From positions 62,001 to 126,000 of the forward strand of contig NZ_AUGK01000004.1 of assembly GCF_000422625.1 (NCBI RefSeq): DNA of 64,000 nt, written 5' to 3'. The notes under the pieces were generated by a model that saw nothing but the letters and a program-made list of their open reading frames with translations, was not told where the DNA came from and ran no database searches. Shown piece after piece: positions 56,291 to 64,000 of this stretch (its first letter is position 1; every line of letters begins with the position of its first letter). The DNA comes from Adlercreutzia mucosicola DSM 19490 (GTDB lineage Bacteria; Actinomycetota; Coriobacteriia; Coriobacteriales; Eggerthellaceae). A program made the translations under genes and the position numbers.

Positions 56291-57286
56291 ATGGCCCCTC
56301 TTTCCCGCCGCACTTTCGCCGCCTTCCTCGGCATTGCCGCGCTGACTCCCGTGCTCGGGGGCTGCGCCTCGAGTGTGACCGGCACTGCCTCTGGCTCCGG
56401 TGACACCGGCACGGTCAGTGACGCAGGCGCCGCCGCTTCCGGCTCGGGCATGCGCACCGTGGATACCGACAAGGGGCCGGTGGAGATTCCCGCGAACCCC
56501 CAGACCATTGTGACCGACTACTATCTCGGCGAGTTTCTGGCCGTGGACGCAAAGCCGGTCATCGCGAGCCCCTATGCGCTGAACAACCCCTTCCTGGCGG
56601 GGCTGTGCGACGGCATCGAGGCGCTGAACACCACGTCGGCCGAGACCTCCCTGGAGATGATCGCCGAGAAGCAGCCCGACCTCATCGTTACCATCACCGA
56701 GGCCGACTACGACAAGTACGCCAAGATCGCGCCGACGGTCTACATCGCCGACGGCACCCGCTCCGACGAGGATCTGTTCCGCTACATCGCGGGGCTCGTG
56801 AACAAGGCCGAGGCGGCCGAGGCCTACATCAGCGAGTTCAACGACAAGGTGGCCACGGTGAAGGACGAGATCGTGGGCATCGTGGGAGACCGCACCGTGT
56901 CCATCCTGGAGGTATGGCCCCAGGAGATCTACACCATGGGCAGCCACTTCGCCCGCGGCGGTTCCATCCTCTACGATATGTGGGGGCTGAAGGCGCCTGA
57001 GGCCATCCAGGACCCCATGGTAGACGGGGACGAGGCCTATAAGGTGATCGCGGTGGAGGCGCTGCCCGACTACGCCGGCGACTTCATCTGCTATGGCGTG
57101 CTGGACGGGGCCGATGCGGCCTATGTGGACGATTCCCAGCTGTGGAAGAACCTGCCGGCTGTCAAGAACGGCCTCGTGATGCCCTACGAGCAGGTGGCCT
57201 TCATGCACCGCGATCCCATCACGCTGACCAACCAGCTGCAGGCGTTCACGGACTTCTTCCGCGCCCATGCGGATGCGGCGGCCTAG
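56291..57286 (+). CDS. Iron/siderophore ABC transporter, substrate-binding lipoprotein
   Basis: 331 residues. The signal has SRRTFAAF (twin arginine) and the lipobox LGGC with Cys25. After a Ser/Gly/Thr-rich linker comes the FecB/FeuA-type periplasmic-binding fold: GPVEIPANPQTIVTDYYLGEFLAVDAKPV, then EMIAEKQPDLIVTI. It captures ferric siderophore, heme or cobalamin at the cell surface. The upstream iron box favours iron. Confidence 0.9.
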   Translation: MAPLSRRTFAAFLGIAALTPVLGGCASSVTGTASGSGDTGTVSDAGAAASGSGMRTVDTDKGPVEIPANPQTIVTDYYLGEFLAVDAKPVIASPYALNNPFLAGLCDGIEALNTTSAETSLEMIAEKQPDLIVTITEADYDKYAKIAPTVYIADGTRSDEDLFRYIAGLVNKAEAAEAYISEFNDKVATVKDEIVGIVGDRTVSILEVWPQEIYTMGSHFARGGSILYDMWGLKAPEAIQDPMVDGDEAYKVIAVEALPDYAGDFICYGVLDGADAAYVDDSQLWKNLPAVKNGLVMPYEQVAFMHRDPITLTNQLQAFTDFFRAHADAAA

Positions 57287-57298
57287 GGGAGCGGTCCC

Positions 57299-58297
57299 TT
57301 GTCGCGCCTGAGAACATCGGTGTTCCTGCTCGTCGGCATCGCGGCCGTGGCCCTGGCGGCCGGACTGTCGCTGTTCGTCGGCAGCACCCCCATCGCGCCC
57401 GACCAGGTGATCGGCGCGCTCGTGGCGCCGGACATGGCGAACCAGGAGCACGTGGCCGTGCTCGAGCTGCGCGGGCCCCGCACCTTGGGGTGTATCCTCG
57501 TGGGTGCCGCCTTCGCCGTGGCCGGCGCCATCATGCAGGGGGTCACGCGCAACCCGCTGGCCGATTCGGGCCTGCTCGGCATCAACGCCGGCGCCGCCTT
57601 CGCTTTGGCGCTGTGCCTGGCGCTGCTTCCGGGCATGAGCTTCGCGGGGGTGGTGGCCTGCTCCTTTGCCGGCGCCGCCCTCGCCTTGGCCGTGGTGTTC
57701 GGGGCCGTGAGCTTCCGGCGGCGCAATATGGACCCGGTGCTCTTGGTGCTGGCCGGCTGCGCTGTGGGGCTCTTCCTCACGGCGCTGGCCCAGGGCGTGG
57801 CCATCTTCTTCAACATCGGCTACGCGCTCACCTTCTGGACGGCCGGCGGGGTGGCCGGCATCCGCGCCGACACCCTTGCCATGACGGCTCCCTTCATCGT
57901 GGGGGCCCTGGCCGCGGCCTGCGCGTTGACCCGGCGGGTGAGCGTGCTGTCCCTCGGCGACGAGGCGGCGGCCGGTCTCGGCGTGGCCGTGGGGAAGTCC
58001 CGGGCGCTGTGCCTGGCGGTCGTTCTCGTGCTGGCCGGGGCCGCCGTGGCCCTGGCGGGCCCCGTGGCCTTCGTGGGTCTTATGGTGCCCCACATCGTGC
58101 GACGCTTCGTGGGGGCCGACTACCGGGCCGTCATCCCCGCCTCCCTTGTGGCGGGGTCGACCTTCATGCTCTTGGCCGACGCGGCGGCCCGCACCCTCAT
58201 CGCCCCGAGCGAGGTGCCCATCGGCATCATCTTCGCCATCGTGGGCGTGCCCTTCTTCATCTGGTGCGCCCGAAGGGAGGCGACGGGCCTTGACTGA
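57299..58297 (+). CDS. FecCD-family ABC transporter permease (first)
   Basis: 332 residues with about nine transmembrane helices; the FecCD hallmarks are LRGPRTLGCILVGAAFAVAGAIMQGVTRNPLADSGLLG and GPVAFVGLMVPHIVRRFVG. A TTG start at 57299, after GGGGAG, fits best. It pairs with the second permease to form the channel. Confidence 0.92.
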   Translation: MSRLRTSVFLLVGIAAVALAAGLSLFVGSTPIAPDQVIGALVAPDMANQEHVAVLELRGPRTLGCILVGAAFAVAGAIMQGVTRNPLADSGLLGINAGAAFALALCLALLPGMSFAGVVACSFAGAALALAVVFGAVSFRRRNMDPVLLVLAGCAVGLFLTALAQGVAIFFNIGYALTFWTAGGVAGIRADTLAMTAPFIVGALAAACALTRRVSVLSLGDEAAAGLGVAVGKSRALCLAVVLVLAGAAVALAGPVAFVGLMVPHIVRRFVGADYRAVIPASLVAGSTFMLLADAAARTLIAPSEVPIGIIFAIVGVPFFIWCARREATGLD

Positions 58298-59294
58298 GAC
58301 GCTGAGGCGCCATCGCGGCGCGGCGATGATCGCCCTTCTGGCCCTGGCGGCCGCACTCGCGCTCTGGGCCGACATCAACGCCGGCTATCGCAGCATCTCC
58401 CTGAACGAATTGGGGCAGATCGCTCGGGGCACGGCCCCGGCGAGCCTGACCTACACCCTGGTGGAGCTGCGCCTGCCCCGAGTGCTCACGGCCCTGCTCG
58501 TGGGCGCGGGACTCTCTTTGGCCGGCTGCCTTCTGCAGGGGGTGTCGCGCAACGACATGGCCGACCCAGGCGTGCTCGGCATCAACGCCGGGGCCGGGCT
58601 GCTCGTGGCCGCCTTCATCGTGTTCGTGCCCGCGGGCCTCGTTCCGAGTACGGTGGCCCTGCCCCTGCTCGCCTTCGCCGGCTCGGCGGCCGTGGCCTTC
58701 GCCGGCTGGCGGCTGTCGGTGGTGCGCGGCGCCTCCAGCCCGCGGCGGCTGCTGCTGATCGGCGTGGCCCTAGCCACGGGGCTCTCCAGTGCCACCTCGC
58801 TGCTCATGCTGTCGCTGCCCGATGGGGACTACGCCTTCGTGCAGAATTGGATCGCCGGCAACATCTGGGGAGCCACCTGGGAGAACATCCCCATTCTGGC
58901 TGCGGGGCTCGGGGTGCTGACGGCATTGGCCCTCTATCAGGCCCGCACCCTGGACGTGCTGGGGCTCGGCGCGGCGGCCGCTACGGGGCTGGGAGCGAAC
59001 GTGCCCCGGGCCACGGCGGCGCTCACGGCCGTGGCCGTGGGGGCCTCGGGGCTCTGCTGCGCGGTGGGCGGCGGCCTCACCTTCGTGGGGCTTGTCTGCC
59101 CCCATGTGGCCCGGCGCCTGGTGGGACCCTCCTTCCGCGTGCTCGTGCCGGCCAGCGTGCTCGTGGGGGCCACCCTCATGCTTATCGCCGACATCGTCTC
59201 GCGCACGCTGCTCGCGCCCAACGAGATTCCGGTGGGCATCGTGGCGGCGGTCATCGGCGCCCCGTATTTTCTGTACTTGCTAGCCAGATCCTAG
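58290..59294 (+). CDS. FecCD-family ABC transporter permease (second)
   Basis: 334 residues from a TTG at 58290 (GGGAGG upstream), overlapping the first permease by eight bases; the later ATG at 58326 is a weaker choice. The hallmarks are LRLPRVLTALLVGAGLSLAGCLLQGVSRNDMADPGVLG and GGGLTFVGLVCPHVARRLVG. With the other permease and the ATPase it forms a BtuCD-type importer. Confidence 0.92.
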   Translation: MTETLRRHRGAAMIALLALAAALALWADINAGYRSISLNELGQIARGTAPASLTYTLVELRLPRVLTALLVGAGLSLAGCLLQGVSRNDMADPGVLGINAGAGLLVAAFIVFVPAGLVPSTVALPLLAFAGSAAVAFAGWRLSVVRGASSPRRLLLIGVALATGLSSATSLLMLSLPDGDYAFVQNWIAGNIWGATWENIPILAAGLGVLTALALYQARTLDVLGLGAAAATGLGANVPRATAALTAVAVGASGLCCAVGGGLTFVGLVCPHVARRLVGPSFRVLVPASVLVGATLMLIADIVSRTLLAPNEIPVGIVAAVIGAPYFLYLLARS

Positions 59295-59307
59295 AGAGGG
59301 GAGCGCT

Positions 59308-60189
59308 GTGGAGCCGACTGCGACGCCATCGCCGTCGATGGCACCGGACAACGAGAAAACTGCCTTCTGCGAGACCTGCGACCGCACCTGCGAGCGGTTC
59401 GCCGATGCAGCCCTGCGGGGCGAGGGGGTGGCCGTGGGCTACGGGGACCGCCTCATCATCGAGCCCATGGACGTGGCCGTGCCCGCCGGCGAGGTCACCG
59501 CCATCATCGGCCCGAACGGCTGTGGGAAATCAACGCTTTTGAAGGCCCTCTCCCGCACCATGCCCCTGGCGGCCGGCGCGGTGTATCTGGACGGCCGGGC
59601 CATCGCCGAGATGCCCACGGCCGAGGTGGCCCGCAAGATGGCGCTGCTGCCCCAGGCTCCCGAGGCCCCGGGCGGCCTGACCGTGGGAGAGCTGGTGGCG
59701 CTCGGCCGCTATCCGCACCAGAGGGGCTTCGGGCGCCTTTCGGCCCGCGACCGCGAGATCATCGCCTGGGCCCTGGCCATCACGCACCTGGACGACTTCA
59801 GCGGCCGCGCCCTGGACGCCCTGTCCGGCGGCCAGCGCCAGCGGGCCTGGATCGCCATGGCCCTTGCCCAGGACACCGACCTCATCCTGCTGGACGAGCC
59901 CACGACCTACCTGGACATGGCCCATCAGCTGGAAGTGCTGGAACTGTTGCGCTCGCTGAACGAGGAGCAGGGCAAGACCATCGCGCTGGTGATCCACGAG
60001 CTGAACCTGGCCGCCCGCGTCGCCGATTGGATGATCGCGCTCAAGGATGGCTCCATCCGCGGGGCCGGCACGCCCGAGGAGGTCATGACCCCGGCCATGC
60101 TGCGCGAGGTGTTCGGCCTGGACGCCCTCATCGAGCCCGACCCCTGGACCGGCCGTCCCAGCCTCGTGAGCTACCAGTTGGCCTCCTAG
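59308..60189 (+). CDS. FecE/FhuC-type ABC transporter ATP-binding protein
   Basis: 293 residues from a GTG. Walker A GPNGCGKST, signature LSGGQRQRAWIAMALAQDT, Walker B LILLDEPTTYLD and the H-loop VIHELN are complete. The N-terminal 35 residues are an extension with FCETCDRTC, a small cysteine cluster not usual in this family. It powers the two permeases. Confidence 0.93.
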   Translation: MEPTATPSPSMAPDNEKTAFCETCDRTCERFADAALRGEGVAVGYGDRLIIEPMDVAVPAGEVTAIIGPNGCGKSTLLKALSRTMPLAAGAVYLDGRAIAEMPTAEVARKMALLPQAPEAPGGLTVGELVALGRYPHQRGFGRLSARDREIIAWALAITHLDDFSGRALDALSGGQRQRAWIAMALAQDTDLILLDEPTTYLDMAHQLEVLELLRSLNEEQGKTIALVIHELNLAARVADWMIALKDGSIRGAGTPEEVMTPAMLREVFGLDALIEPDPWTGRPSLVSYQLAS

Positions 60190-60350
60190 GGGCCGCGGCC
60201 GCGATGTTCGCCGCAGCGGGTGGTCGGGGCTTTCGCGGAAAACCGCAGCGACGAGCCGTCTTCCCCGACGGCCGCCGGGCCGACGCTGCTTGGCTCGCCA
60301 GTGCCGCTGAATCTGGCTCCAAGGCCAGTTGCTTTTGCGCAAATGCATAG

Positions 60351-60416
60351 AAGGCGGGCGGCACGTACTACTACTCCGCCTGGTCGAAGGCCAAGGCAGT
60401 AAAGATGAGGAAGTAG
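60351..60416 (+). pseudogene. Remnant of the C-terminus of a surface protein (Fn3-like tail)
   Basis: The frame from 60351 reads KAGGTYYYSAWSKAKAVKMRK and then stops. The YYSAWSKAK tail is like the end of fibronectin-type domains in secreted proteins of gut Firmicutes and Actinobacteria. An in-frame stop at 60348 cuts off anything upstream, and no start codon is available. It seems to be the last piece of a deleted gene. Confidence 0.42.
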
Positions 60417-60440
60417 CGCCGTCGGCCCCGCTTCCCGACT

Positions 60441-60563
60441 TTCCGGCCCCGAATCGGCGGATGTGGCGACACGTCCTTCGCTTCGGGGCCATTCTGCGTG
60501 TTGCGGGGTTGCTTCCGGCCCCAAATCGCCGCCTGTGCCGACACGAGAGCCGATTCGGGGCCA
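60441..60563. repeat. Two tandem REP-like hairpin units
   Basis: Unit 1 (60441-60490): GGCCCCGAA paired with TTCGGGGCC. Unit 2 (60512-60563): GGCCCCAAATCG paired with CGATTCGGGGCC, one mismatch. Both contain TGTG(G/C)CGACACG. They lie in the 463-base gap before pyrK, which otherwise shows only the surface-protein remnant and a -10-like TAGAAT at 60605. Confidence 0.6.
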
Positions 60564-60652
60564 GCCTCCAGACGACGGCGGGGTAGGGAGCGGCCATTAT
60601 GCGCTAGAATGTCATCCAATGTTTTGACGGACGCGATGTGACGGGAGAGCCT

Positions 60653-61447
60653 ATGGCGCTTTGCAACGAGAACGCCCCCATTCTGGTGAACGAGGAAGCG
60701 GGGTGCAACATCTGGCTCATGACCGTGGCCGCGCCCGAGATCGCGGCGGCGGCGCGGCCGGGGCAGTTCGTGCACGTGCGCGTGCCCGGCATGGACGACC
60801 ATATCCTGCGCCGGCCTTTAGGCATCTACGTGGCCGATGCGCAGGCGGGCACCGTGGACATGATGTACCAGGTGCTCGGCTTCGGCACCGACCGCATGAC
60901 CGCACTCGTCCCCGGCGATGCGGTGGAGCTCATCGGCGCCATCGGCCGCGGCTGGCAGCCCCCTGCGGGCTGCAAGCGGGCGCTCGTCGTGGCCGGCGGC
61001 GTGGGAAGCGCGCCTCTGTACCCGCTTGTGGAAGAGCTAAAGGCGTCCGGTGCGGAGGTGACGGCCGTGCTCGGCGCCTCCACCATCGATGCCCTCGTGG
61101 CCCGCGAGCGCTACGGCGCCGTTCTCGGCTGCGAGCCGGCCTGCTCCACTGACGACGGCAGCTTCGGGCGCGCGGGCTTCTGCACGCCGCTCGTGGAAGA
61201 GGCCCTTGCCGCAGCCGCCGCAGAGGGCGCTCCCTACGACTACGTGGCCTGCTGCGGGCCGGAGCCCCTCATGCGCATCGTGGCCGCCATGGCCGCCGAT
61301 GCGGGCGTGTTCTGCGAGGTGTCCCTCGAGCGCCGCATGGCCTGCGGCGTGGGCGCGTGTCTGTCCTGCGTGGTCGACACGGTGGCCGGCAAGCGCCGCG
61401 CCTGCGTGGACGGCCCGGTGTTCCCCGCGAGCGAGGTGGTGTGGTAA
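60653..61447 (+). CDS. pyrK: Dihydroorotate dehydrogenase B, electron-transfer subunit
   Basis: 264 residues from the ATG at 60653 (GGGAGAG upstream). The FAD-binding part has RRPLGIYVAD and the NAD-binding part VVAGGVGSAPLYPLVEEL. The [2Fe-2S] cysteines are in ERRMACGVGACLSCVVDT and RRACVDGPVF. It passes electrons from the PyrD flavin to NAD+. The stop and the pyrD start overlap (TAATG). Confidence 0.95.
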   Translation: MALCNENAPILVNEEAGCNIWLMTVAAPEIAAAARPGQFVHVRVPGMDDHILRRPLGIYVADAQAGTVDMMYQVLGFGTDRMTALVPGDAVELIGAIGRGWQPPAGCKRALVVAGGVGSAPLYPLVEELKASGAEVTAVLGASTIDALVARERYGAVLGCEPACSTDDGSFGRAGFCTPLVEEALAAAAAEGAPYDYVACCGPEPLMRIVAAMAADAGVFCEVSLERRMACGVGACLSCVVDTVAGKRRACVDGPVFPASEVVW

Positions 61448-62379
61448 TGCAGCGTTCCCCCAAAGAGACATCGGTCAAGCTGGCCGTGAACCTCGGCGGC
61501 CTGGCCATGAAAAACCCGGTCACCACCGCCTCGGGCACCTTCGGCGCCGGACGCGAGTACCACGACTTCGTGGACGTGGCGGCCCTTGGCGCCGTTACCA
61601 CCAAGGGCGTGTCGCTGAACGGCTGGGAGGGCAACGCGAGCCCCCGCATCGCCGAGACCGCTTCGGGTATGCTGAACTCCATCGGGCTTCAGAACCCCGG
61701 GGTCGCGCACCTGAAGGAGGTGGAGCTGCCCTGGCTCGCCGAGCGGGGCGCCACGGCCATGGTGAACGTGTCCGGCCATTCCTTCGACGAGTACGTGGCC
61801 GTCATCGAGGCCCTGGAAGAGGCGCCCGTGGCCGCCTACGAGGTGAACATCTCGTGTCCGAACGTGGATGCCGGCGGCATGACCATGGGCTGCCACGGGC
61901 CTTCCGTGGAGAAGGTCGTATCGATGTGCCGGGCCGCCACGAAGCGCCCGCTCATCGTGAAGCTCACCCCTAACGTCACCGACGTGGCCGAGATCGCCCG
62001 CGCCGCCGAGGCGGCCGGGGCCGACGCCATTTCGCTCATCAACACGCTTTTGGGCATGGCCATCGATGCGCGCACCCGCACGCCGAAGCTGGCCCGGGTG
62101 GTGGGCGGCTTCTCGGGGCCGGCGGTGAAGCCCGTGGCCCTGCGCATGGTGTGGCAGGTGGCTCAGGCCGTGAAGGTGCCGGTGCTCGGCATGGGCGGCA
62201 TCTCCACCGGCGAGGACGCCGTGGAGTTCATGCTCGCCGGCGCCACCGCCGTGGCCGTGGGCACCGCGAACTTCGTGAACCCCACCGCCACCGTGGATGT
62301 CATCGACGGTGTCATCGACTACTGCGAGGAACAGGGCGTCGCCGACGTCAACGAGCTGATTGGAGCCCTCAAGTGCTAA
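61447..62379 (+). CDS. pyrD: Dihydroorotate dehydrogenase B, catalytic subunit
   Basis: 310 residues, type 1B. The substrate and FMN segments are NPVTTASGTFGAG, EVNISCPNVDAGGMTMG with the catalytic Cys, VKLTPNVTDV, and GMGGISTGEDAVEFMLAGAT. It oxidises dihydroorotate to orotate, in complex with PyrK. Confidence 0.97.
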   Translation: MQRSPKETSVKLAVNLGGLAMKNPVTTASGTFGAGREYHDFVDVAALGAVTTKGVSLNGWEGNASPRIAETASGMLNSIGLQNPGVAHLKEVELPWLAERGATAMVNVSGHSFDEYVAVIEALEEAPVAAYEVNISCPNVDAGGMTMGCHGPSVEKVVSMCRAATKRPLIVKLTPNVTDVAEIARAAEAAGADAISLINTLLGMAIDARTRTPKLARVVGGFSGPAVKPVALRMVWQVAQAVKVPVLGMGGISTGEDAVEFMLAGATAVAVGTANFVNPTATVDVIDGVIDYCEEQGVADVNELIGALKC

Positions 62380-63113
62380 CCTCCTTCGATTCCATTCCCG
62401 CCCGCGACCGCGTCATCGTGGCCCTCGACTGCGACGCCTGGGAGGCCATCGCGCTGGCCGACAAGCTTCAGGGCCATGCGCAGTGGCTGAAGATCGGCAT
62501 GACGCTGTACTACGCCGAGGGGCCGGCCATCGTGAAGATGTTCAAGCGCCGCGGCTTCAACGTGTTCCTCGATCTGAAGTTCCACGACATCCCGCACCAG
62601 GTGGAGGGCGCGGCCCGCTCGGCGGCCGCAAGCGGGGCCGACATGATCACCATGCACACCGTGGGCGGCATCCCCATGATGGAGGCGGCCCAGCGCGGGG
62701 CGGCGGTCGGCGCGGCCGAGTGGGGCGGGGAAGTGCCCGCCACCCTGGGCATCACCGTGCTCACCTCCATGGATGCGGCCACCCTGGCGGCCACGGGCGT
62801 CACGCGGCCTTTGCCCGAGCAAGTGGCGGCCCTGGCGGCCCAGGCCAAGCAGGCGGGCATCTCCGGCGTGGTGGCCTCGCCCCAGGAGGCAAGCGTCCTG
62901 CGGGAGATCTTGGGTCCCGACGGGTTCATCGTCACCCCCGGCGTGCGCCCGGCCGGCGCTGCCCTGGGCGATCAGAGCCGCGTGGCCACCCCGGCCCAGG
63001 CCTTCGCCAACGGTGCCTCGCACATCGTGGTGGGGCGTCCGATCACCGAGGCCGCCGATCCGGTGGCTGCTTTCGAGGCCATTGCGGCGGAATTGGAGTG
63101 TGCTTCAATATAA
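62373..63113 (+). CDS. pyrF: Orotidine 5'-phosphate decarboxylase
   Basis: 246 residues from a GTG overlapping pyrD by seven bases. The catalytic Asp/Lys array is FLDLKFHDIPHQV; VIVALDCD and TPGVRPAGAALGDQSR are conserved. It forms UMP, the last step of the pathway. pyrE is not in the window. Confidence 0.97.
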   Translation: MLTSFDSIPARDRVIVALDCDAWEAIALADKLQGHAQWLKIGMTLYYAEGPAIVKMFKRRGFNVFLDLKFHDIPHQVEGAARSAAASGADMITMHTVGGIPMMEAAQRGAAVGAAEWGGEVPATLGITVLTSMDAATLAATGVTRPLPEQVAALAAQAKQAGISGVVASPQEASVLREILGPDGFIVTPGVRPAGAALGDQSRVATPAQAFANGASHIVVGRPITEAADPVAAFEAIAAELECASI

Positions 63114-63129
63114 ACGCCCTGCGTAGGTG

Positions 63130-63160
63130 GAGGAATTGCAGGAATTTACCCCAATTCCTC
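63130..63160. promoter_or_regulatory. Inverted repeat upstream of the mihF promoter
   Basis: GAGGAATTG and CAATTCCTC are exact inverted copies with a 13-base spacer containing a further AATT. There is no T tract, so an operator is as likely as a terminator for pyrF. Confidence 0.35.
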
Positions 63161-63179
63161 ATTCGCCGTAATTTACGTG

Positions 63180-63207
63180 TTGTTTTGTCATCAATGCATG
63201 GTACTAT
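63180..63207 (+). promoter_or_regulatory. Promoter of mihF
   Basis: TTGTTT and TACTAT with 16 bases between, 34 bases before the start codon. Confidence 0.5.
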
Positions 63208-63240
63208 TTCGGCAGCCCTAACCGGAAGGAGAACAGAACC

Positions 63241-63552
63241 ATGGCTATCCCCGAACTCAGCCCCGAAGCCCGCGCCGAGGCACTTGAGAAGGCGAAGGCG
63301 GCACGCATCAAGCGGGCGCAGATTCGAGAAGAACTGAAGACCGGCAAGCTGACTGTTGCCCAGGTGCTCGACATGCGCGACGACCATGTGGTGGGCCGCA
63401 TGAAGATCTCCACTCTCATCGAGACGCTCCCTGGCTACGGCAAGGCCAAGGCCGAGCGCATCATGAAGGAGCTGCAGATCGCCGAGAGCCGCCGCATCAA
63501 GGGCATCGGCGAGCGTCAGCGCGAGGCCCTGCTGGCTCGCTTGACCAAGTAA
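63241..63552 (+). CDS. mihF: Integration host factor, actinobacterial type (mIHF)
   Basis: 103 residues. The helix-rich protein ends with the s13-like H2TH segment ISTLIETLPGYGKAKAERIMKELQIAESRRIKGIG, which binds DNA without sequence preference. The family is found in actinobacteria, next to gmk as here. It is a nucleoid-associated protein. Confidence 0.95.
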   Translation: MAIPELSPEARAEALEKAKAARIKRAQIREELKTGKLTVAQVLDMRDDHVVGRMKISTLIETLPGYGKAKAERIMKELQIAESRRIKGIGERQREALLARLTK

Positions 63553-63572
63553 CTACGACTGAAAAGGACTCC

Positions 63573-64000
63573 ATGCGTACCGGAAACCTCTTCGTAATCA
63601 GCGGCCCCTCGGGGGCCGGCAAGGGAACGCTCGTCGCTCGTCTTGTGGAGGAGGTGCCTGATGCGTGGGTGTCCGTCTCGGCTACCACGAGGCGCCCCCG
63701 ACCCGGCGAGGTCGAGGGCGTTTCCTATTATTTCCTGCCCAAAGAGGAGTTCCTCGCCCTGACCGACGAGGGCGGCTTTTTGGAGTGGGCCACCTATTCC
63801 GACAACTGCTACGGCACGCCGCTTTCCTCGGTGCAGCGCGAGATGGGCGCCGGCAAGCAGGTGATCTTGGAGATCGAGGTGCAGGGCGCCCTCCAGGTGA
63901 AGGAGAAGATGCCCGAGGCCCATCTCGTGTTCATCGAGCCGCCGTCGCTGGAAGAGCTGGAGCGGCGCCTGCGCGGGCGGGGCACCGAGACCGATGATGT
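63573..64000 (+). CDS. gmk: Guanylate kinase, 5' part
   Basis: The ATG at 63573 opens a frame that runs off the right edge, so about 142 residues are seen of some 190-200. The P-loop is ISGPSGAGKGTLVARLVEE, the GMP-binding segment SATTRRPRPGEVEGVSYYF, followed by EWATYSDNCYGTP and ILEIEVQGALQVKE. It phosphorylates GMP to GDP. It follows mihF by 20 bases, a conserved actinobacterial pair. Confidence 0.95.
   Translation, partial: MRTGNLFVISGPSGAGKGTLVARLVEEVPDAWVSVSATTRRPRPGEVEGVSYYFLPKEEFLALTDEGGFLEWATYSDNCYGTPLSSVQREMGAGKQVILEIEVQGALQVKEKMPEAHLVFIEPPSLEELERRLRGRGTETDD

Overview
The window (64 kb, high GC) looks like a chromosomal segment of an anaerobic gut actinobacterium of the class Coriobacteriia, most probably family Eggerthellaceae. 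Supporting signs are an actinobacterial integration host factor (mIHF) next to gmk, a DmsAB-type molybdoenzyme, a Tat/lipoprotein FAD reductase beside a LytTR two-component system, a membrane-bound LuxR regulator, a small multiheme cytochrome, rubrerythrin, and ferredoxin-linked 2-oxoacid metabolism. The species assignment is inference; no rRNA or tRNA gene, complete insertion sequence, prophage or CRISPR array was seen.

Layout. 1-4.1 kb: end of a molybdopterin oxidoreductase, its iron-sulfur subunit and a heme-binding-type sensor kinase/response regulator pair. 4.1-7.6 kb: a decayed or phase-variable surface protein with a 9-C tract after its signal peptide. 7.7-8.8 kb: a zeta-type toxin with an HTH partner and a perfect operator palindrome. 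8.9-15 kb: panF/yhdT symporter, thrS, a zinc-ribbon membrane protein, a Kef-type antiporter. 15.2-22.5 kb: trxA-trxB, prfA-prmC, purine nucleoside phosphorylase, a gamma-carbonic-anhydrase-like protein and a C39-like protein, with two families of small repeats between them. 22.5-28.3 kb: ilvD-ilvB-ilvN-ilvC behind a T-box-like attenuator. 28.5-35 kb: tatA, membrane LuxR regulator, rnhA, LytTR pair and divergent flavoprotein. 35-42 kb: dgt, dnaG, def-fmt-rsmB. 42.5-50.8 kb: a 2-oxoacid:ferredoxin oxidoreductase operon bracketed by two copies of an XRE-cupin regulator plus acyl-CoA synthetase module. 50.9-52.9 kb: a candidate structured ncRNA, a multiheme cytochrome and rubrerythrin. 52.9-64 kb: pyrRBC behind a PyrR attenuator, an iron/siderophore ABC transporter behind a DtxR-like box, then pyrK-pyrD-pyrF, mIHF and the start of gmk.

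How it fits together. The genes describe anaerobic respiration (DMSO-reductase type enzyme, flavin reductase, multiheme cytochrome, TatA), ferredoxin-dependent oxidation or synthesis of branched 2-oxoacids coupled to AMP-forming acyl-CoA ligases, and de novo synthesis of branched-chain amino acids and pyrimidines under RNA attenuators.

The most unusual signals are non-coding: a pair of 165-237 nt elements beside trxA and prfA whose long stem shows compensatory base changes; an unassigned ~240 nt RNA with its own promoter and terminator; two MITE-like elements with inverted ends; palindromic REP-like DNA translated in frame inside prmC; and the homopolymer frameshift in the surface protein.
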